Below are positions 48,980 through 57,238 of a DNA stretch of 64,000 nucleotides, one piece after another. The position numbers and the translations under genes were made by a program. Source of the stretch: Rhodococcus sp. OK519 (lineage in GTDB: Bacteria > Actinomycetota > Actinomycetes > Mycobacteriales > Mycobacteriaceae); contig NZ_QAOW01000011.1 of the NCBI RefSeq assembly GCF_003051005.1, forward strand, positions 27,353 to 91,352, read 5' to 3'. The notes below the pieces were generated by a model. The model made no database searches. It was not told the origin of the DNA and worked only from the letters and a program-made list of their open reading frames with translations. How positions within the stretch are numbered: position 1 is the stretch's first letter; each line of letters opens with the position of its first letter.

Positions 48980-49693
48980 TTACAGCAGACCGGCGTCGGC
49001 GAGCACGCGGTCGACCTCGTGCGGGTCGGGGACCTCGATGCCGAGCAGCACGCCGCGCACGGCCTCGGCGGCGTCCGGGATGAGCGCGGCCAGTGCCGCG
49101 AGATCCGGAGCCGCGAGAGCGGCCCGGACGTCGTCGCCGCGCAGCGACGCGACGGTGCCGGCGAGCAGCGCGAGCACCTCGGCGCCGTCGTTCGCGCGGG
49201 CGACGAACCCGACGGAGGTGTGGGTGAGGACCGCGAGGAAATCGGCGACGGCCTCGACGGGCTGTCCCGCGATCAGGCCCGGGCTGTGCCCGGCATCGGC
49301 AAGAAGCTGCGCCGATTCGGCGAGCGTCGCGACGGAGTCGTCGGGCGTCACGAAGACGGCGACCGGCGCAGACAGGCGCAGATCGACGGCGTCCTCGATC
49401 TGTTCGGGCGGGCAGTCCACGTGGTAGCGGACGGCACGGTGGTCGATCGCGCTCTGCAGCGCCCGTGGTGCGACGTCGAGTTCGACGATCACGGCACCGG
49501 CGTCGGCGTCGGTTCCGACGGCGGCCGTCAGCACCGACGCGGCCACGACGGGGTGACCGGTGGTGACGGCGTCCCGGACAACGGTCGGGACGGCGGCCTC
49601 TCGCCGCTGGTGGAGCAGCCCCGCGACAAGCGGCCGCGGCGCGCTGTTGCGCGACGGAAGGGCCGGCATCGACAGGGATACAGGGATCGACAC
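48980..49693 (-). CDS. Unrecognised 237-residue protein
   Basis: I do not recognise a family. The protein is Ala/Val/Leu/Asp-rich, acidic, without signal peptide or membrane helices, and alternates predicted strands and helices (AGAVIVELDVAP, APVAVFVTPDDS, GLIAGQPVEAVADFLAVL), suggesting an alpha/beta fold. The GTG start at 49693 has TAACGT 6 bases upstream, a leaderless pattern. It lies upstream of pheA on the same strand, 56 bases away. Codon use looks like a genuine high-GC gene rather than a shadow. Confidence 0.65.
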   Translation of the reverse strand: MSIPVSLSMPALPSRNSAPRPLVAGLLHQRREAAVPTVVRDAVTTGHPVVAASVLTAAVGTDADAGAVIVELDVAPRALQSAIDHRAVRYHVDCPPEQIEDAVDLRLSAPVAVFVTPDDSVATLAESAQLLADAGHSPGLIAGQPVEAVADFLAVLTHTSVGFVARANDGAEVLALLAGTVASLRGDDVRAALAAPDLAALAALIPDAAEAVRGVLLGIEVPDPHEVDRVLADAGLL

Positions 49694-49766
49694 ACCACCA
49701 CGTTAGCCCGGACCGGCGGAAACTCTCGATTCCGAGCCGAGGGGTTGCCGCGACGCCCCCAAGGAA

Positions 49767-49785
49767 TTAGCTTAGGTTTACCTCA
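49767..49785 (+). promoter_or_regulatory. IdeR/DtxR-type iron box
   Basis: TTAGCTTAGGTTTACCTCA agrees with the IdeR consensus TTAGGTTAGGCTAACCTAA at 15 of 19 positions. It ends 43 bases before the DUF2470 gene. The position suggests iron-dependent repression, as reported for Rv3839. Confidence 0.75.
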
Positions 49786-49828
49786 CTTGCTGCTTCATCC
49801 CGCGTCACACGAACCGAAGGATGCCGCC

Positions 49829-50590
49829 ATGACCCGCACCACCGGACCGTCCACCGCCGAACGGATGCGCAGCGCGAGCGCGCGGGCCACCGACGCCGTC
49901 CTGGCCGTCGCCGGCACCGACCCGGTCGTCACCTCCCTGCATCATCTGCGCGCCGACGGCACCGCGGTCCTCGTCGCCCCGTCCGACTCGGCGGCGACTG
50001 CGCTGGCCTGGCAGTCCGGGCCGGGTGGTCTGCCCGCGCTCCTCGAACTCACCGACCTCGCACCCCTCACGCTGCGGGAACCGGTCCGATCGCTCGTGTG
50101 GCTGCGCGGCAACCTCGTCGCAGTGCCCGACGAGCAGGCACGACAGCTCGCCGACGCCGTCGCCGCCGAGAACCCGCACCCGGCGCTGCTCGACCTCGGC
50201 CACGGCGCCGCCCTACTGAAGCTGCACCTCGCGTCGGCCGTCGTCGCCGACAGCAGCGGGGCCGAGTCCGTCGCCGTCGAAGACCTGCTCGGCGCCACCC
50301 CCGACCCGTTCTGGGACGTCGAGACCGAGTGGCTGCAGCACCTCGATGAGGATCACGCCGACCTCGTCGAGATGCTGGCCAGGCGTCTGCCGTCGGTGCT
50401 GCGCACCGGCCGGGTGCGCCCGCTCGGCATCGACCGGTACGGGGTGCGCCTGCGGATCGAGGGTGCCGGCGGCGACCACGACGTGCGCCTCGACTTCACC
50501 GAACCGGTCGACGACGCCCTCGCCCTGGGCCGGGCGCTGCGGGTCCTCGTCGGCTGCCCGTTCGTGAACGGACTGCGCGCGCGGCCCTGA
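49829..50590 (+). CDS. DUF2470-domain protein (Rv3839-like)
   Basis: 253 residues. The N-terminal two-thirds resemble the split-barrel flavin/heme-binding fold, and the C-terminal DUF2470 domain begins WLQHLDEDHADLVEMLARRL and continues VRPLGIDRYGVRLRIEG. Such proteins include HugZ-like heme-utilisation enzymes, so a role in heme or iron handling fits the iron box upstream. The ATG at 49829 has GAAGGA 7 bases before it. The open frame extends much further upstream but reads antisense through other genes. Confidence 0.85.
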   Translation: MTRTTGPSTAERMRSASARATDAVLAVAGTDPVVTSLHHLRADGTAVLVAPSDSAATALAWQSGPGGLPALLELTDLAPLTLREPVRSLVWLRGNLVAVPDEQARQLADAVAAENPHPALLDLGHGAALLKLHLASAVVADSSGAESVAVEDLLGATPDPFWDVETEWLQHLDEDHADLVEMLARRLPSVLRTGRVRPLGIDRYGVRLRIEGAGGDHDVRLDFTEPVDDALALGRALRVLVGCPFVNGLRARP

Positions 50591-50681
50591 TCGCGGAATC
50601 ACCGTCACACTCGGGCTGTTCTACAGGTAAGCACCGAGGTCGCATCGGGCGATCTCGACAGACTTCGGAAGTTCGCTGGAG

Positions 50682-51917
50682 ATGACTGCCGCAGTACCGC
50701 GTCGTGCCTCGGGCGGGAAGCCCCGCCGGAAGCCCGGCAAGACGGTGTATCGACCACCGACGACGATGCTGGTCGACCCGCGCTTCGAGGCGCTCGCCAC
50801 CCAGTTCTTCCACCTGTTCCATCGCGCCCGCGACGGCGGCGGGGCCCTTTCCGTGTATCTGCACGGCCGGCCCGTCCTCGACGTGTGGGCAGGCTGGGCG
50901 TCGCCGATCCGCAAGTGGGACTCCGAGACCGTCACGCTGTCGTTCTCGACCGGCAAGGGCGTCGCCAGCACCGTCCTGCACCGCCTCGCGCAGCGCGGGC
51001 TCATCGATTACGACACCCCCGTCGCGTCGTACTGGCCCGAGTTCGGTGAGGCCGGCAAGGACGCGATCACCGTCCGCGAACTGCTCAGCCATCGCGCCGG
51101 ACTGCACCGGATCCGCGGCCTGGTCCCGGGCCGTCTCGCACTGCTCGACCACGACCGGGTCACCGCCGCCCTCGCCGCCGCCGTCCCGGACCCGCGGCGC
51201 ACCAGGATGCCCGGCTATCACGCGGTCACCTACGGCTCGCTCATCGCGGAACTGACCGCGCGGGCGTCAGGCAAGTCGTTCACGGAACTGGTGCGCACCG
51301 AGATCGCCGAACCGCTCGGCATCCCCGAGTTCTGGTTCCAGGTCCCCGAGTCCGAGAAGGGCCGCATCGCGAAGGTGTTTCCGCACATCAACCCGTACGG
51401 GGTGCCGTGGGGGCTGACGTCCATGACGCTGTCGCTGCTGCCGCGGCTGAAGGACATCGCCGACGCCGGCATGCCCGAGGGCTTCGACATGCTGGTGCGC
51501 GATCCGACGATCCACGACTTCGTGATGCCCGGCTGGAACGGGGTGTTCAGCGCCCGCGCGCTGGCCCGCATGTATGCGGCGTTCGCGAACGACGGCGTCG
51601 TCGACGGCCTCCGGTTCCTCGAACCCGACACGCTCGCCCAGTTGAGCGAGGTGCAGACCCGGGCCCGCGACTACGTGCTCGGCATCCGGATGAACTGGCG
51701 CCTCGGCTACCACGCGGCACTGGTCGCAGCCCGCACACAGCACTCGGGCGCCTTCGGGCACTACGGCATGGGCGGTTCCGGCGCGTTCGCGGACCCGGAG
51801 ACCGGTCTGTCGGTGGCGTTCGTGACGAACCGGCTCGGCAACGCGCTGACACCGTTCGCGGACCTGCGGCTGCCCAGCCTCGGTGCCCGCGCCGAATCGC
51901 TCGCCCACCACCTCTGA
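50682..51917 (+). CDS. Serine hydrolase of the beta-lactamase (EstB-like) family
   Basis: 411 residues. The S-x-x-K catalytic motif is S89-T-G-K92 in LSFSTGKGV. A tyrosine motif lies in PGYHAVTYG (Tyr179 or Tyr184), and the third element is HYGMGGSGAFADP. The family comprises class C beta-lactamase-like esterases and D-alanyl-D-alanine peptidases. No signal peptide is visible; the N-terminus is Arg/Lys-rich (RRKPGK), so the enzyme is probably cytoplasmic or peripherally membrane-bound. Substrate unknown. Confidence 0.88.
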   Translation: MTAAVPRRASGGKPRRKPGKTVYRPPTTMLVDPRFEALATQFFHLFHRARDGGGALSVYLHGRPVLDVWAGWASPIRKWDSETVTLSFSTGKGVASTVLHRLAQRGLIDYDTPVASYWPEFGEAGKDAITVRELLSHRAGLHRIRGLVPGRLALLDHDRVTAALAAAVPDPRRTRMPGYHAVTYGSLIAELTARASGKSFTELVRTEIAEPLGIPEFWFQVPESEKGRIAKVFPHINPYGVPWGLTSMTLSLLPRLKDIADAGMPEGFDMLVRDPTIHDFVMPGWNGVFSARALARMYAAFANDGVVDGLRFLEPDTLAQLSEVQTRARDYVLGIRMNWRLGYHAALVAARTQHSGAFGHYGMGGSGAFADPETGLSVAFVTNRLGNALTPFADLRLPSLGARAESLAHHL

Positions 51918-51943
51918 CGCGGATTGCGGCTAGCGTCGGCGGG

Positions 51944-52762
51944 GTGATCACCCGCACGACCGTCGACTCGTGGCTGCGCCCCTCCTCGCCGACACCGCCC
52001 GCGCCACTGCTCGACGCCCGTGAACGACGCGCGCTGTGGTTCGAGATCACGATCGTCCTGCTGGTCACGTTCGGACTCAACGGCGTCTACAGCGCGCTGT
52101 CGCTGCTCGAGTCGGCGCTGCAGCCGGGCGGCCTGTCCGAGCAGGCGGTCGCGCTCAACCCGTCCCGGTCGACGCAGTCGTTCATCGATCTGGCCCGGCA
52201 ACTACTCGGCGTCGTCAAGCTCGCGGCGTGGGCGGCGCTCGGGTTGTATCTGTTGTGGCGCAGCGGCCTCGGACCCCGCCGGATCGGGCTCGGCCGGACC
52301 GGACTGCGCGACGGGATCCTCCCCGGTGTCGGGCTCGCCGCCCTGATCGGGCTGCCCGGGCTGGCGTTCTATCTCACCGCGGTCGCACTCGACATGAATC
52401 TCACGGTGATGCCGAGCACCATCGACGATCACTGGTGGCGTCTGCCGGTGCTGGTGCTGTGGGCGATCGCGAACTCGGCTGCCGAGGAAATTCTGGTGGT
52501 CGCGTACCTGATCTCGCGGCTGCGCCGGCTCGGCTGGAGCGAGAACTCGTCACTGCTGGCGTCGGCGCTGTTGCGCGGCAGCTACCACCTCTACCAGGGA
52601 CTCGGTGGCGGTCTCGGCAACATCCTGATGGGTCTGATCTTCGGCCGCTACTGGCAGCGCACGGGCAAACTGTGGCCGCTGGTGATCGCGCACGCCCTGA
52701 TCGACACCGTCGCGTTCGTGGGCTACGCACTGCTCCGAGGGCACCTGTCGTGGCTGCCGTGA
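51944..52762 (+). CDS. CPBP-family intramembrane metalloprotease
   Basis: 272 residues with about seven hydrophobic segments. The CPBP (Abi) motifs are E181-E182 in SAAEEILVVAY, H215 in RGSYHLYQG, and H250/D254 in IAHALID. The Arg usual in EExxxR is not present after the glutamates. The family includes CAAX-processing proteases and bacteriocin-immunity proteins. The GTG at 51944 has TAGCGT 7 bases upstream (leaderless); the larger frame starting at 51407 belongs to the upstream gene in a different frame. Confidence 0.85.
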   Translation: MITRTTVDSWLRPSSPTPPAPLLDARERRALWFEITIVLLVTFGLNGVYSALSLLESALQPGGLSEQAVALNPSRSTQSFIDLARQLLGVVKLAAWAALGLYLLWRSGLGPRRIGLGRTGLRDGILPGVGLAALIGLPGLAFYLTAVALDMNLTVMPSTIDDHWWRLPVLVLWAIANSAAEEILVVAYLISRLRRLGWSENSSLLASALLRGSYHLYQGLGGGLGNILMGLIFGRYWQRTGKLWPLVIAHALIDTVAFVGYALLRGHLSWLP

Positions 52763-52799
52763 CCCCCACTCGCCGTTATCGTGCGTATTCTCGGATGTC

Positions 52800-54146
52800 G
52801 TGAACGGCGAGACCCCCGACAGACGTCAGCCGGGCCCGCCGCAACGCGGTCGGCCCCAGCCGCCGCGCAACGTTCCACCGCCGCCCCGTCGCGGCGGCCC
52901 CCCGCCGCAGCGGCCCCCGCACAACCCCGAGGGCACCCAGGTCATCCGTCGCGACGGCCGATCCGGTGGCCCCACCCAGCGCCCGGCACCAGCCCGCGCC
53001 TGGTCGCAGGCGCCGGAGCCGGAGGCGTACTCGCAGGGTCAGGGCGGCCAGCACCGCGGCCCTGGGCACGCGCCCACGCAGACGCCGCGGCCATACGCCG
53101 AACCGCGTCGCGTCCCGCCGCCGCCACGTAACCCCCCGCCGCCGAGACCCCCGGCCGCTCCCGCCGAGCCCCCCAAGCAGCGACGGCCTCGCCGGCGCGG
53201 GACCTGGCTGCGGCGCGTCGCGCTCACCCTCGTCGTGCTCCTGGTGGCGTCCGTGGGCGGTGTGGTGTTCCTCGACACCAAGCTGAACCGCGTCGACGCC
53301 CTCGCCGACTATCCCGGCCGGGTCGCCGACACCCCGGGCACCAACTGGCTACTCGTCGGCTCGGACAGCCGTGCCGGACTGTCCGCCGAGCAGGATCGCG
53401 AACTCTCCGGCGGCGGCGACATCGACGGCAAACGCACCGACACGATCATGCTGATCCACGTGCCCAAGAGCGGCGCGACCACGATGGTCTCGATTCCCCG
53501 GGACTCGTACGTCAACATCCCCGGCATGGGCCGCGGCAAGATCAACGCGGCGTTCTCGGAGCCCGACGGCGAGCAGTTGCTGGTGCAGACGGTCGAGGAA
53601 GCGACCGGCCTACGCATCGACCACTACGCCGAGATCGGTTTCGGTGGATTCGCCGGCATCGTCGACGCCCTCGGCGGCGTCAACATGTGCGTGCCTTATC
53701 CCATCGACGACCCGCTCGCGGGCATCAACCTGCAGGAAGGCTGTCAGGATCTGTCGGGCCCGGAGGCCCTCGGCTTCGTCCGTAGCCGGGCGACGGCGAT
53801 GGCCGACCTGGACCGCATGAACAACCAGCGAGCGTTCATGAGCGCGCTGCTCGAGAAGACGACATCCCCCACCACGCTGATCAACCCGTTGCGCCTGTGG
53901 CCGATGATGACGAAAACGGCCGATTCGTTGCAGGTCGACGACGGCGACCACCTGTGGAATCTCGCCGGGCTCGCGTGGGCGCTGCGCGGCAAGATGGTGA
54001 CCACGACCGTGCCGGTCGGCGGATTCGACGTCGTCGGCGGATGGGGTGACGTTCTCTTGTGGGATCGGGAAAGAGCGTCCGAATTCTTCGACGCGCTTGC
54101 AAATGATCGACAGATTCCGTCGAGTCTGCTCACCGGCACACCGTGA
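52800..54146 (+). CDS. LytR-CpsA-Psr family ligase (Rv3840-like)
   Basis: 448 residues. A long Pro/Arg-rich cytoplasmic N-terminus (about 1-135) precedes one transmembrane helix (about 137-160). The LCP domain follows with GSDSRAGL, RTDTIMLIHV, SIPRDSYVNIPG and GFVRSRATAMADLDRMNNQR. LCP enzymes attach polymers such as arabinogalactan to peptidoglycan. The GTG at 52800 has TATTCT 8 bases upstream (leaderless). The proline-rich tail may serve protein-protein contacts. Confidence 0.9.
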   Translation: MNGETPDRRQPGPPQRGRPQPPRNVPPPPRRGGPPPQRPPHNPEGTQVIRRDGRSGGPTQRPAPARAWSQAPEPEAYSQGQGGQHRGPGHAPTQTPRPYAEPRRVPPPPRNPPPPRPPAAPAEPPKQRRPRRRGTWLRRVALTLVVLLVASVGGVVFLDTKLNRVDALADYPGRVADTPGTNWLLVGSDSRAGLSAEQDRELSGGGDIDGKRTDTIMLIHVPKSGATTMVSIPRDSYVNIPGMGRGKINAAFSEPDGEQLLVQTVEEATGLRIDHYAEIGFGGFAGIVDALGGVNMCVPYPIDDPLAGINLQEGCQDLSGPEALGFVRSRATAMADLDRMNNQRAFMSALLEKTTSPTTLINPLRLWPMMTKTADSLQVDDGDHLWNLAGLAWALRGKMVTTTVPVGGFDVVGGWGDVLLWDRERASEFFDALANDRQIPSSLLTGTP

Positions 54147-54153
54147 TGCTCGT

Positions 54154-54183
54154 CGCTGTAGTGACATCGCCGTCACTACAGCG
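54154..54183. promoter_or_regulatory. Perfect palindrome at the ferritin 1 promoter
   Basis: CGCTGTAGTGAC and GTCACTACAGCG form perfect 12-bp arms with a 6-base centre. It ends 26 bases before the ferritin ATG, overlapping the expected -35 region; the -10 is TAATGT at 7 bases from the start. It could be an operator or double as the terminator of the LCP gene. Confidence 0.6.
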
Positions 54184-54209
54184 GCAATGCGGACGGTAAT
54201 GTTTCCGCC

Positions 54210-54755
54210 ATGACTGAAGTGGCGCACACGAGCGAGTTCCATCAACTGTTGCAGGCCCAGATCCGTAACGAATTCACCGCCTCGCAGCAGTACACCGCGG
54301 TCGCCGTCTACTTCGATTCGCACGATCTGCCACAGCTGGCCGGGCGCTTCTATCGTCAGGCCGGCGAGGAACGCGATCACGCGATGATGATGATCCAGTA
54401 CCTCATCGACAACGACCTGCCGGTGACAGTGCCCGGCGTCGACGCCGTCGTCACGGAGTTCGAGTCGGTGCGCGCACCCGTCGCCCTCGCCCTCGCACAG
54501 GAGAAGAAGGTGACCGAGCAGGTCACTCGCCTCGCACGCACGGCCCGCGACACCGGCGACTACCTCGGTGAGCAATTCGTCCAGTGGTTCCTCAAGGAAC
54601 AGGTCGAGGAGGTTGCGAGCATGACGACGCTGCTGACCATCGTCGATCGCGCCGGGGACAACTACTTCAACGTCGAGGACTTCGTGGCCCGCGAGATGAG
54701 CTCCGCGGTGAAGGCGGACTCCACGGCTCCCCGAATCGCCGGCGCGAACGCCTGA
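54210..54755 (+). CDS. Ferritin 1
   Basis: A 181-residue non-heme ferritin storing iron as ferric mineral in a 24-subunit shell. Ferroxidase residues are visible: Glu21, Tyr28, the EExxH of GEERDH (Glu54/His57), Glu98, and the downstream EQVEE. No heme-binding Met was identified. Sequence is close to the second ferritin 160 bases downstream. The start has TAATGT 7 bases upstream, a leaderless pattern, with a perfect palindrome at the -35 region instead of an iron box. Confidence 0.93.
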   Translation: MTEVAHTSEFHQLLQAQIRNEFTASQQYTAVAVYFDSHDLPQLAGRFYRQAGEERDHAMMMIQYLIDNDLPVTVPGVDAVVTEFESVRAPVALALAQEKKVTEQVTRLARTARDTGDYLGEQFVQWFLKEQVEEVASMTTLLTIVDRAGDNYFNVEDFVAREMSSAVKADSTAPRIAGANA

Positions 54756-54825
54756 AATCGGCCCGCTGCAATTGCCGATTTTCCCCGGCAATTGCAGCGA
54801 AACGGAACTGCCGGACAACCTGCCC

Positions 54826-54872
54826 AATATAGGCAACGCTAATTGAGGCAATACTAGGCTTAATTAGGTTCC
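54826..54872 (+). promoter_or_regulatory. IdeR-like boxes upstream of ferritin 2
   Basis: The segment holds TATAGGCAACGCTAATTGA and ACTAGGCTTAATTAGGTT, two clusters of TAGG/CTAA half-sites about 28 bases apart. It ends 43 bases before the ATG, upstream of TATCGT (-10). Tandem IdeR boxes upstream of the promoter are the known activating arrangement at M. tuberculosis bfrB. Confidence 0.55.
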
Positions 54873-54914
54873 ACTTGGATGACAGTTCGATCTGATCAGC
54901 TATATCGTGAATCC

Positions 54915-55460
54915 ATGAGTGCTGCAGACGATTCCCTTCGGACGAAATTCCACGCACTTCTCCACGATCAGATCCGCAACGAATTCAACGCATCGCATCA
55001 GTACCTGGCGACCGCAGTCTATTTCGACAACGCAGATCTACCCCAGCTGGCCCGGCACTTCTACAAGCAGGGCAACGAGGAACGCAATCACGCGATGATG
55101 ATCATCCAGTACTTCCTGGATCGGGACATCGCGATCGAACTCACCGGGGTCGACCCGGCGCGCAGCCATTTCGAGGATGCCCGGGAGCCCATCGCCCTCG
55201 CCCTCGCGCAGGAGCAGGCGGTCACCGAGCAGATCGTGGCCCTCGCCCGCACGGCCCGCGACGACGGCGACTACCTGGGCGAGCAGTTCATGCAGTGGTT
55301 CCTGAAGGAACAGGTCGAGGAGGTCGCGCGCATGACGACGCTGCTGACCATCGCCGACCGCGCCGGCTCCAACCTGTTCGACCTCGAGGACTTCGTCGCC
55401 CGCGAGATGAGCAGCGTCGACGCGTCGGGCGCCCCACCGGCCGCCGGCGGCACGATCTAG
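54915..55460 (+). CDS. bfrB: Ferritin 2 (BfrB-like)
   Basis: A 181-residue ferritin with ferroxidase residues Glu23, Tyr30, Glu56 and His59 (NEERNH) and the C-terminal EQVEEVARM block. It likely assembles into an iron-storage shell, alone or mixed with ferritin 1. The ATG at 54915 has TATCGT 6 bases upstream; an in-frame ATG at 54879 overlaps the region just after the iron boxes and is not supported. Gene order matches Rv3840-bfrB. The C-terminus after residue 165 is a variable Ala/Gly tail. Confidence 0.93.
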   Translation: MSAADDSLRTKFHALLHDQIRNEFNASHQYLATAVYFDNADLPQLARHFYKQGNEERNHAMMIIQYFLDRDIAIELTGVDPARSHFEDAREPIALALAQEQAVTEQIVALARTARDDGDYLGEQFMQWFLKEQVEEVARMTTLLTIADRAGSNLFDLEDFVAREMSSVDASGAPPAAGGTI

Positions 55461-55467
55461 ACAAAAG

Positions 55468-55514
55468 CCGAAGGCCCCCTGAACGCACTCACAGCGCGTG
55501 ACGGGGGCCTTCGG
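55468..55514. terminator. Bidirectional terminator after ferritin 2
   Basis: CCGAAGGCCCCC pairs with GGGGGCCTTCGG. The minus-strand side is followed by CTTTTGT, so it can also serve the convergent gene that ends at 55526. Confidence 0.75.
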
Positions 55515-55525
55515 TCGTCATGAAC

Positions 55526-56440
55526 TCAGCGCAGAGTGACCTGGCGGCTGCGCAGGCCGTCGCGGGCACCGCGCTCGGCCACGGTCAGCGGAGCATCCAC
55601 GGTCAGCGCCTCAGCGAGGCGCTCGCCCAGCTCTGCGGTGGGCGCGGCCCACTCGTTGGCGTGCATCTCCGGATCGAGATCGAAGACCGGGACGAGCAGG
55701 CCGTGCGTGCGGAACGAGCCCGCGAAGCGCGAACCCTCGCCGAGGTGCAGACCACCCGCGGCGTGAACGCGAGCGAGCGCCAGCATCAGCGTGTCCTCGT
55801 CCTCGGGACGCACCCAGCGCAGATGCGCCTTCTCACCGGCGTCCACCCACCACGCGGCCACGACGCCGTCGGCCTCGAGGCGCGCCGTCGGCATGATCGC
55901 CTGATTCGCCTGCACGACGGTCGCGGCGACGTCGGCTGCCGGCTGGACACCCTCCGGGATCCACCAGTCGAAGGTCTGGTGCACGGTGATCTTCGGGAGC
56001 ACGTCGGCGATGAGGACGTCGGCCAGGCGCGGGCTGTCGGCCTGGGGGTCGGCGAAGCTCAGCGAGGTGCCCGCTTCGGCGGCCTGCGCCCACGTCACCG
56101 CGGCGCCGAGGTCGGCACCGGGATCACCGGTGTGGGCCTGGACCTGCAACCCGACGTAACGACCGGGGCTGCCGGCCTCGTCGCGCACCAGCGCGGCGAC
56201 GGCACCGGGCAACACGGTGGCCGCGGTCACCGGAGTGGCGGCATCGCGGACGGGGAGTTCGACGAGTGCGGACGGCACGAACTCGCGCAGGGCGACGAGG
56301 TCGCACTCGGCAGCCAGCCCCGCGAAGGGGCGGGTCGGCGCGGACACCTCGGCCTCGCGCTCGAGGCGGCGCTGCTCGAGCTTCGCGACGCGGGCGCTGC
56401 CCGGCTTGGGACCACTGTTTCTCTTGCTCTTCTTACCCAC
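55526..56440 (-). CDS. DUF5926-family protein
   Basis: 304 residues, conserved in actinobacteria, function unknown. The N-terminus is Lys/Arg-rich (MGKKSKRNSGPKPG), typical of this family and suggestive of nucleic-acid or ribosome contact. The body has FDWWIPEG, AAWWVDAGEKAHLRWVRPEDED and LHLGEGSRFAGSFRTHGLLVPVFDL as conserved blocks. No signal peptide or membrane segments. Convergent with the ferritin gene and upstream of nothing obviously related; 33 bases separate it from glpQ1 behind it. Confidence 0.8.
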   Translation of the reverse strand: MGKKSKRNSGPKPGSARVAKLEQRRLEREAEVSAPTRPFAGLAAECDLVALREFVPSALVELPVRDAATPVTAATVLPGAVAALVRDEAGSPGRYVGLQVQAHTGDPGADLGAAVTWAQAAEAGTSLSFADPQADSPRLADVLIADVLPKITVHQTFDWWIPEGVQPAADVAATVVQANQAIMPTARLEADGVVAAWWVDAGEKAHLRWVRPEDEDTLMLALARVHAAGGLHLGEGSRFAGSFRTHGLLVPVFDLDPEMHANEWAAPTAELGERLAEALTVDAPLTVAERGARDGLRSRQVTLR

Positions 56441-56473
56441 GAGGCCAAAACCTACACGGACACGCCGGTTCCC

Positions 56474-57238
56474 TCAGCCGCCCAGCCAATTCTTGGTGCG
56501 CCCCGGATGGTTGGTGGCCACCCAGCTGACCCCGAGTTCCCTGCACAGCGCCACGTCCTCGTGGTCGTCGACCGTCCAGCAGTAGGTGGCGCGGCCCGCT
56601 GCGGCGGCCTTGTCGACGATCTCGGGGTGCTCGCGCAGCGTCTTGATCGACGGGCCCACCGCGGTGGCGCCGACGGTGGTGGCGGCACCGCCCCCGAGGT
56701 AACGGGACGCGTCGCCCAGCAGGACCGTGGGGAGCAGCGGCGCCGCTCGGCGGATCCGCCACACCGCGCTCGCCGCGAACGACATCACGACCGCCCGCGA
56801 GTGGTCCGCGGACGCGGGGGCGGCCAGGCCGAAGCGGGCCAGTTCCGCGAGCACCTTGCTCTCGACCAGACCGCCGTAGCGGACGGGATGCTTGGTCTCG
56901 ATGAACAGCTTGGTGGGCCGCGACGTCCAGTCGAGGACCAGCGTGATGAGGTCCGCCAGGGTGAGCAGCCCGGCCGGCTCGTCGCCGTGGCCGTAATCGA
57001 ATTCACCGAGCGAGCTCAGCGTCATCTCGCTGACCACGCCGCTCCCGGACGACGTGCGGTCGACCCGCCGATCGTGGACGCACACGAGGTGGCCGTCACG
57101 GGTGAGCCGGACGTCGCATTCGAGGCCGTCGGCGCCCTCGGCGAGCGCCAGTTCGTAGGCGGCGAGGGTGTGTTCGGGACGGGAGGCGGAGGCGCCGCGG
57201 TGTGCGACGACCAGCGGTCCACGACGATCGGGGCTCAT
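56474..57238 (-). CDS. glpQ1: Glycerophosphodiester phosphodiesterase
   Basis: A 254-residue GDPD enzyme hydrolysing glycerophosphodiesters to glycerol-3-phosphate and an alcohol. Catalytic and metal residues visible: His13-Arg14 (AHRGAS), Glu40 and Asp42 (LECDVRLT), and His55 (CVHDRRVDRT). LFIETKHP supplies the further metal ligand. It has no signal peptide. The ATG overlaps the stop of the upstream gene (ATGA), choosing this start. Position matches Rv3842c next to Rv3843c. Confidence 0.93.
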   Translation of the reverse strand: MSPDRRGPLVVAHRGASASRPEHTLAAYELALAEGADGLECDVRLTRDGHLVCVHDRRVDRTSSGSGVVSEMTLSSLGEFDYGHGDEPAGLLTLADLITLVLDWTSRPTKLFIETKHPVRYGGLVESKVLAELARFGLAAPASADHSRAVVMSFAASAVWRIRRAAPLLPTVLLGDASRYLGGGAATTVGATAVGPSIKTLREHPEIVDKAAAAGRATYCWTVDDHEDVALCRELGVSWVATNHPGRTKNWLGG

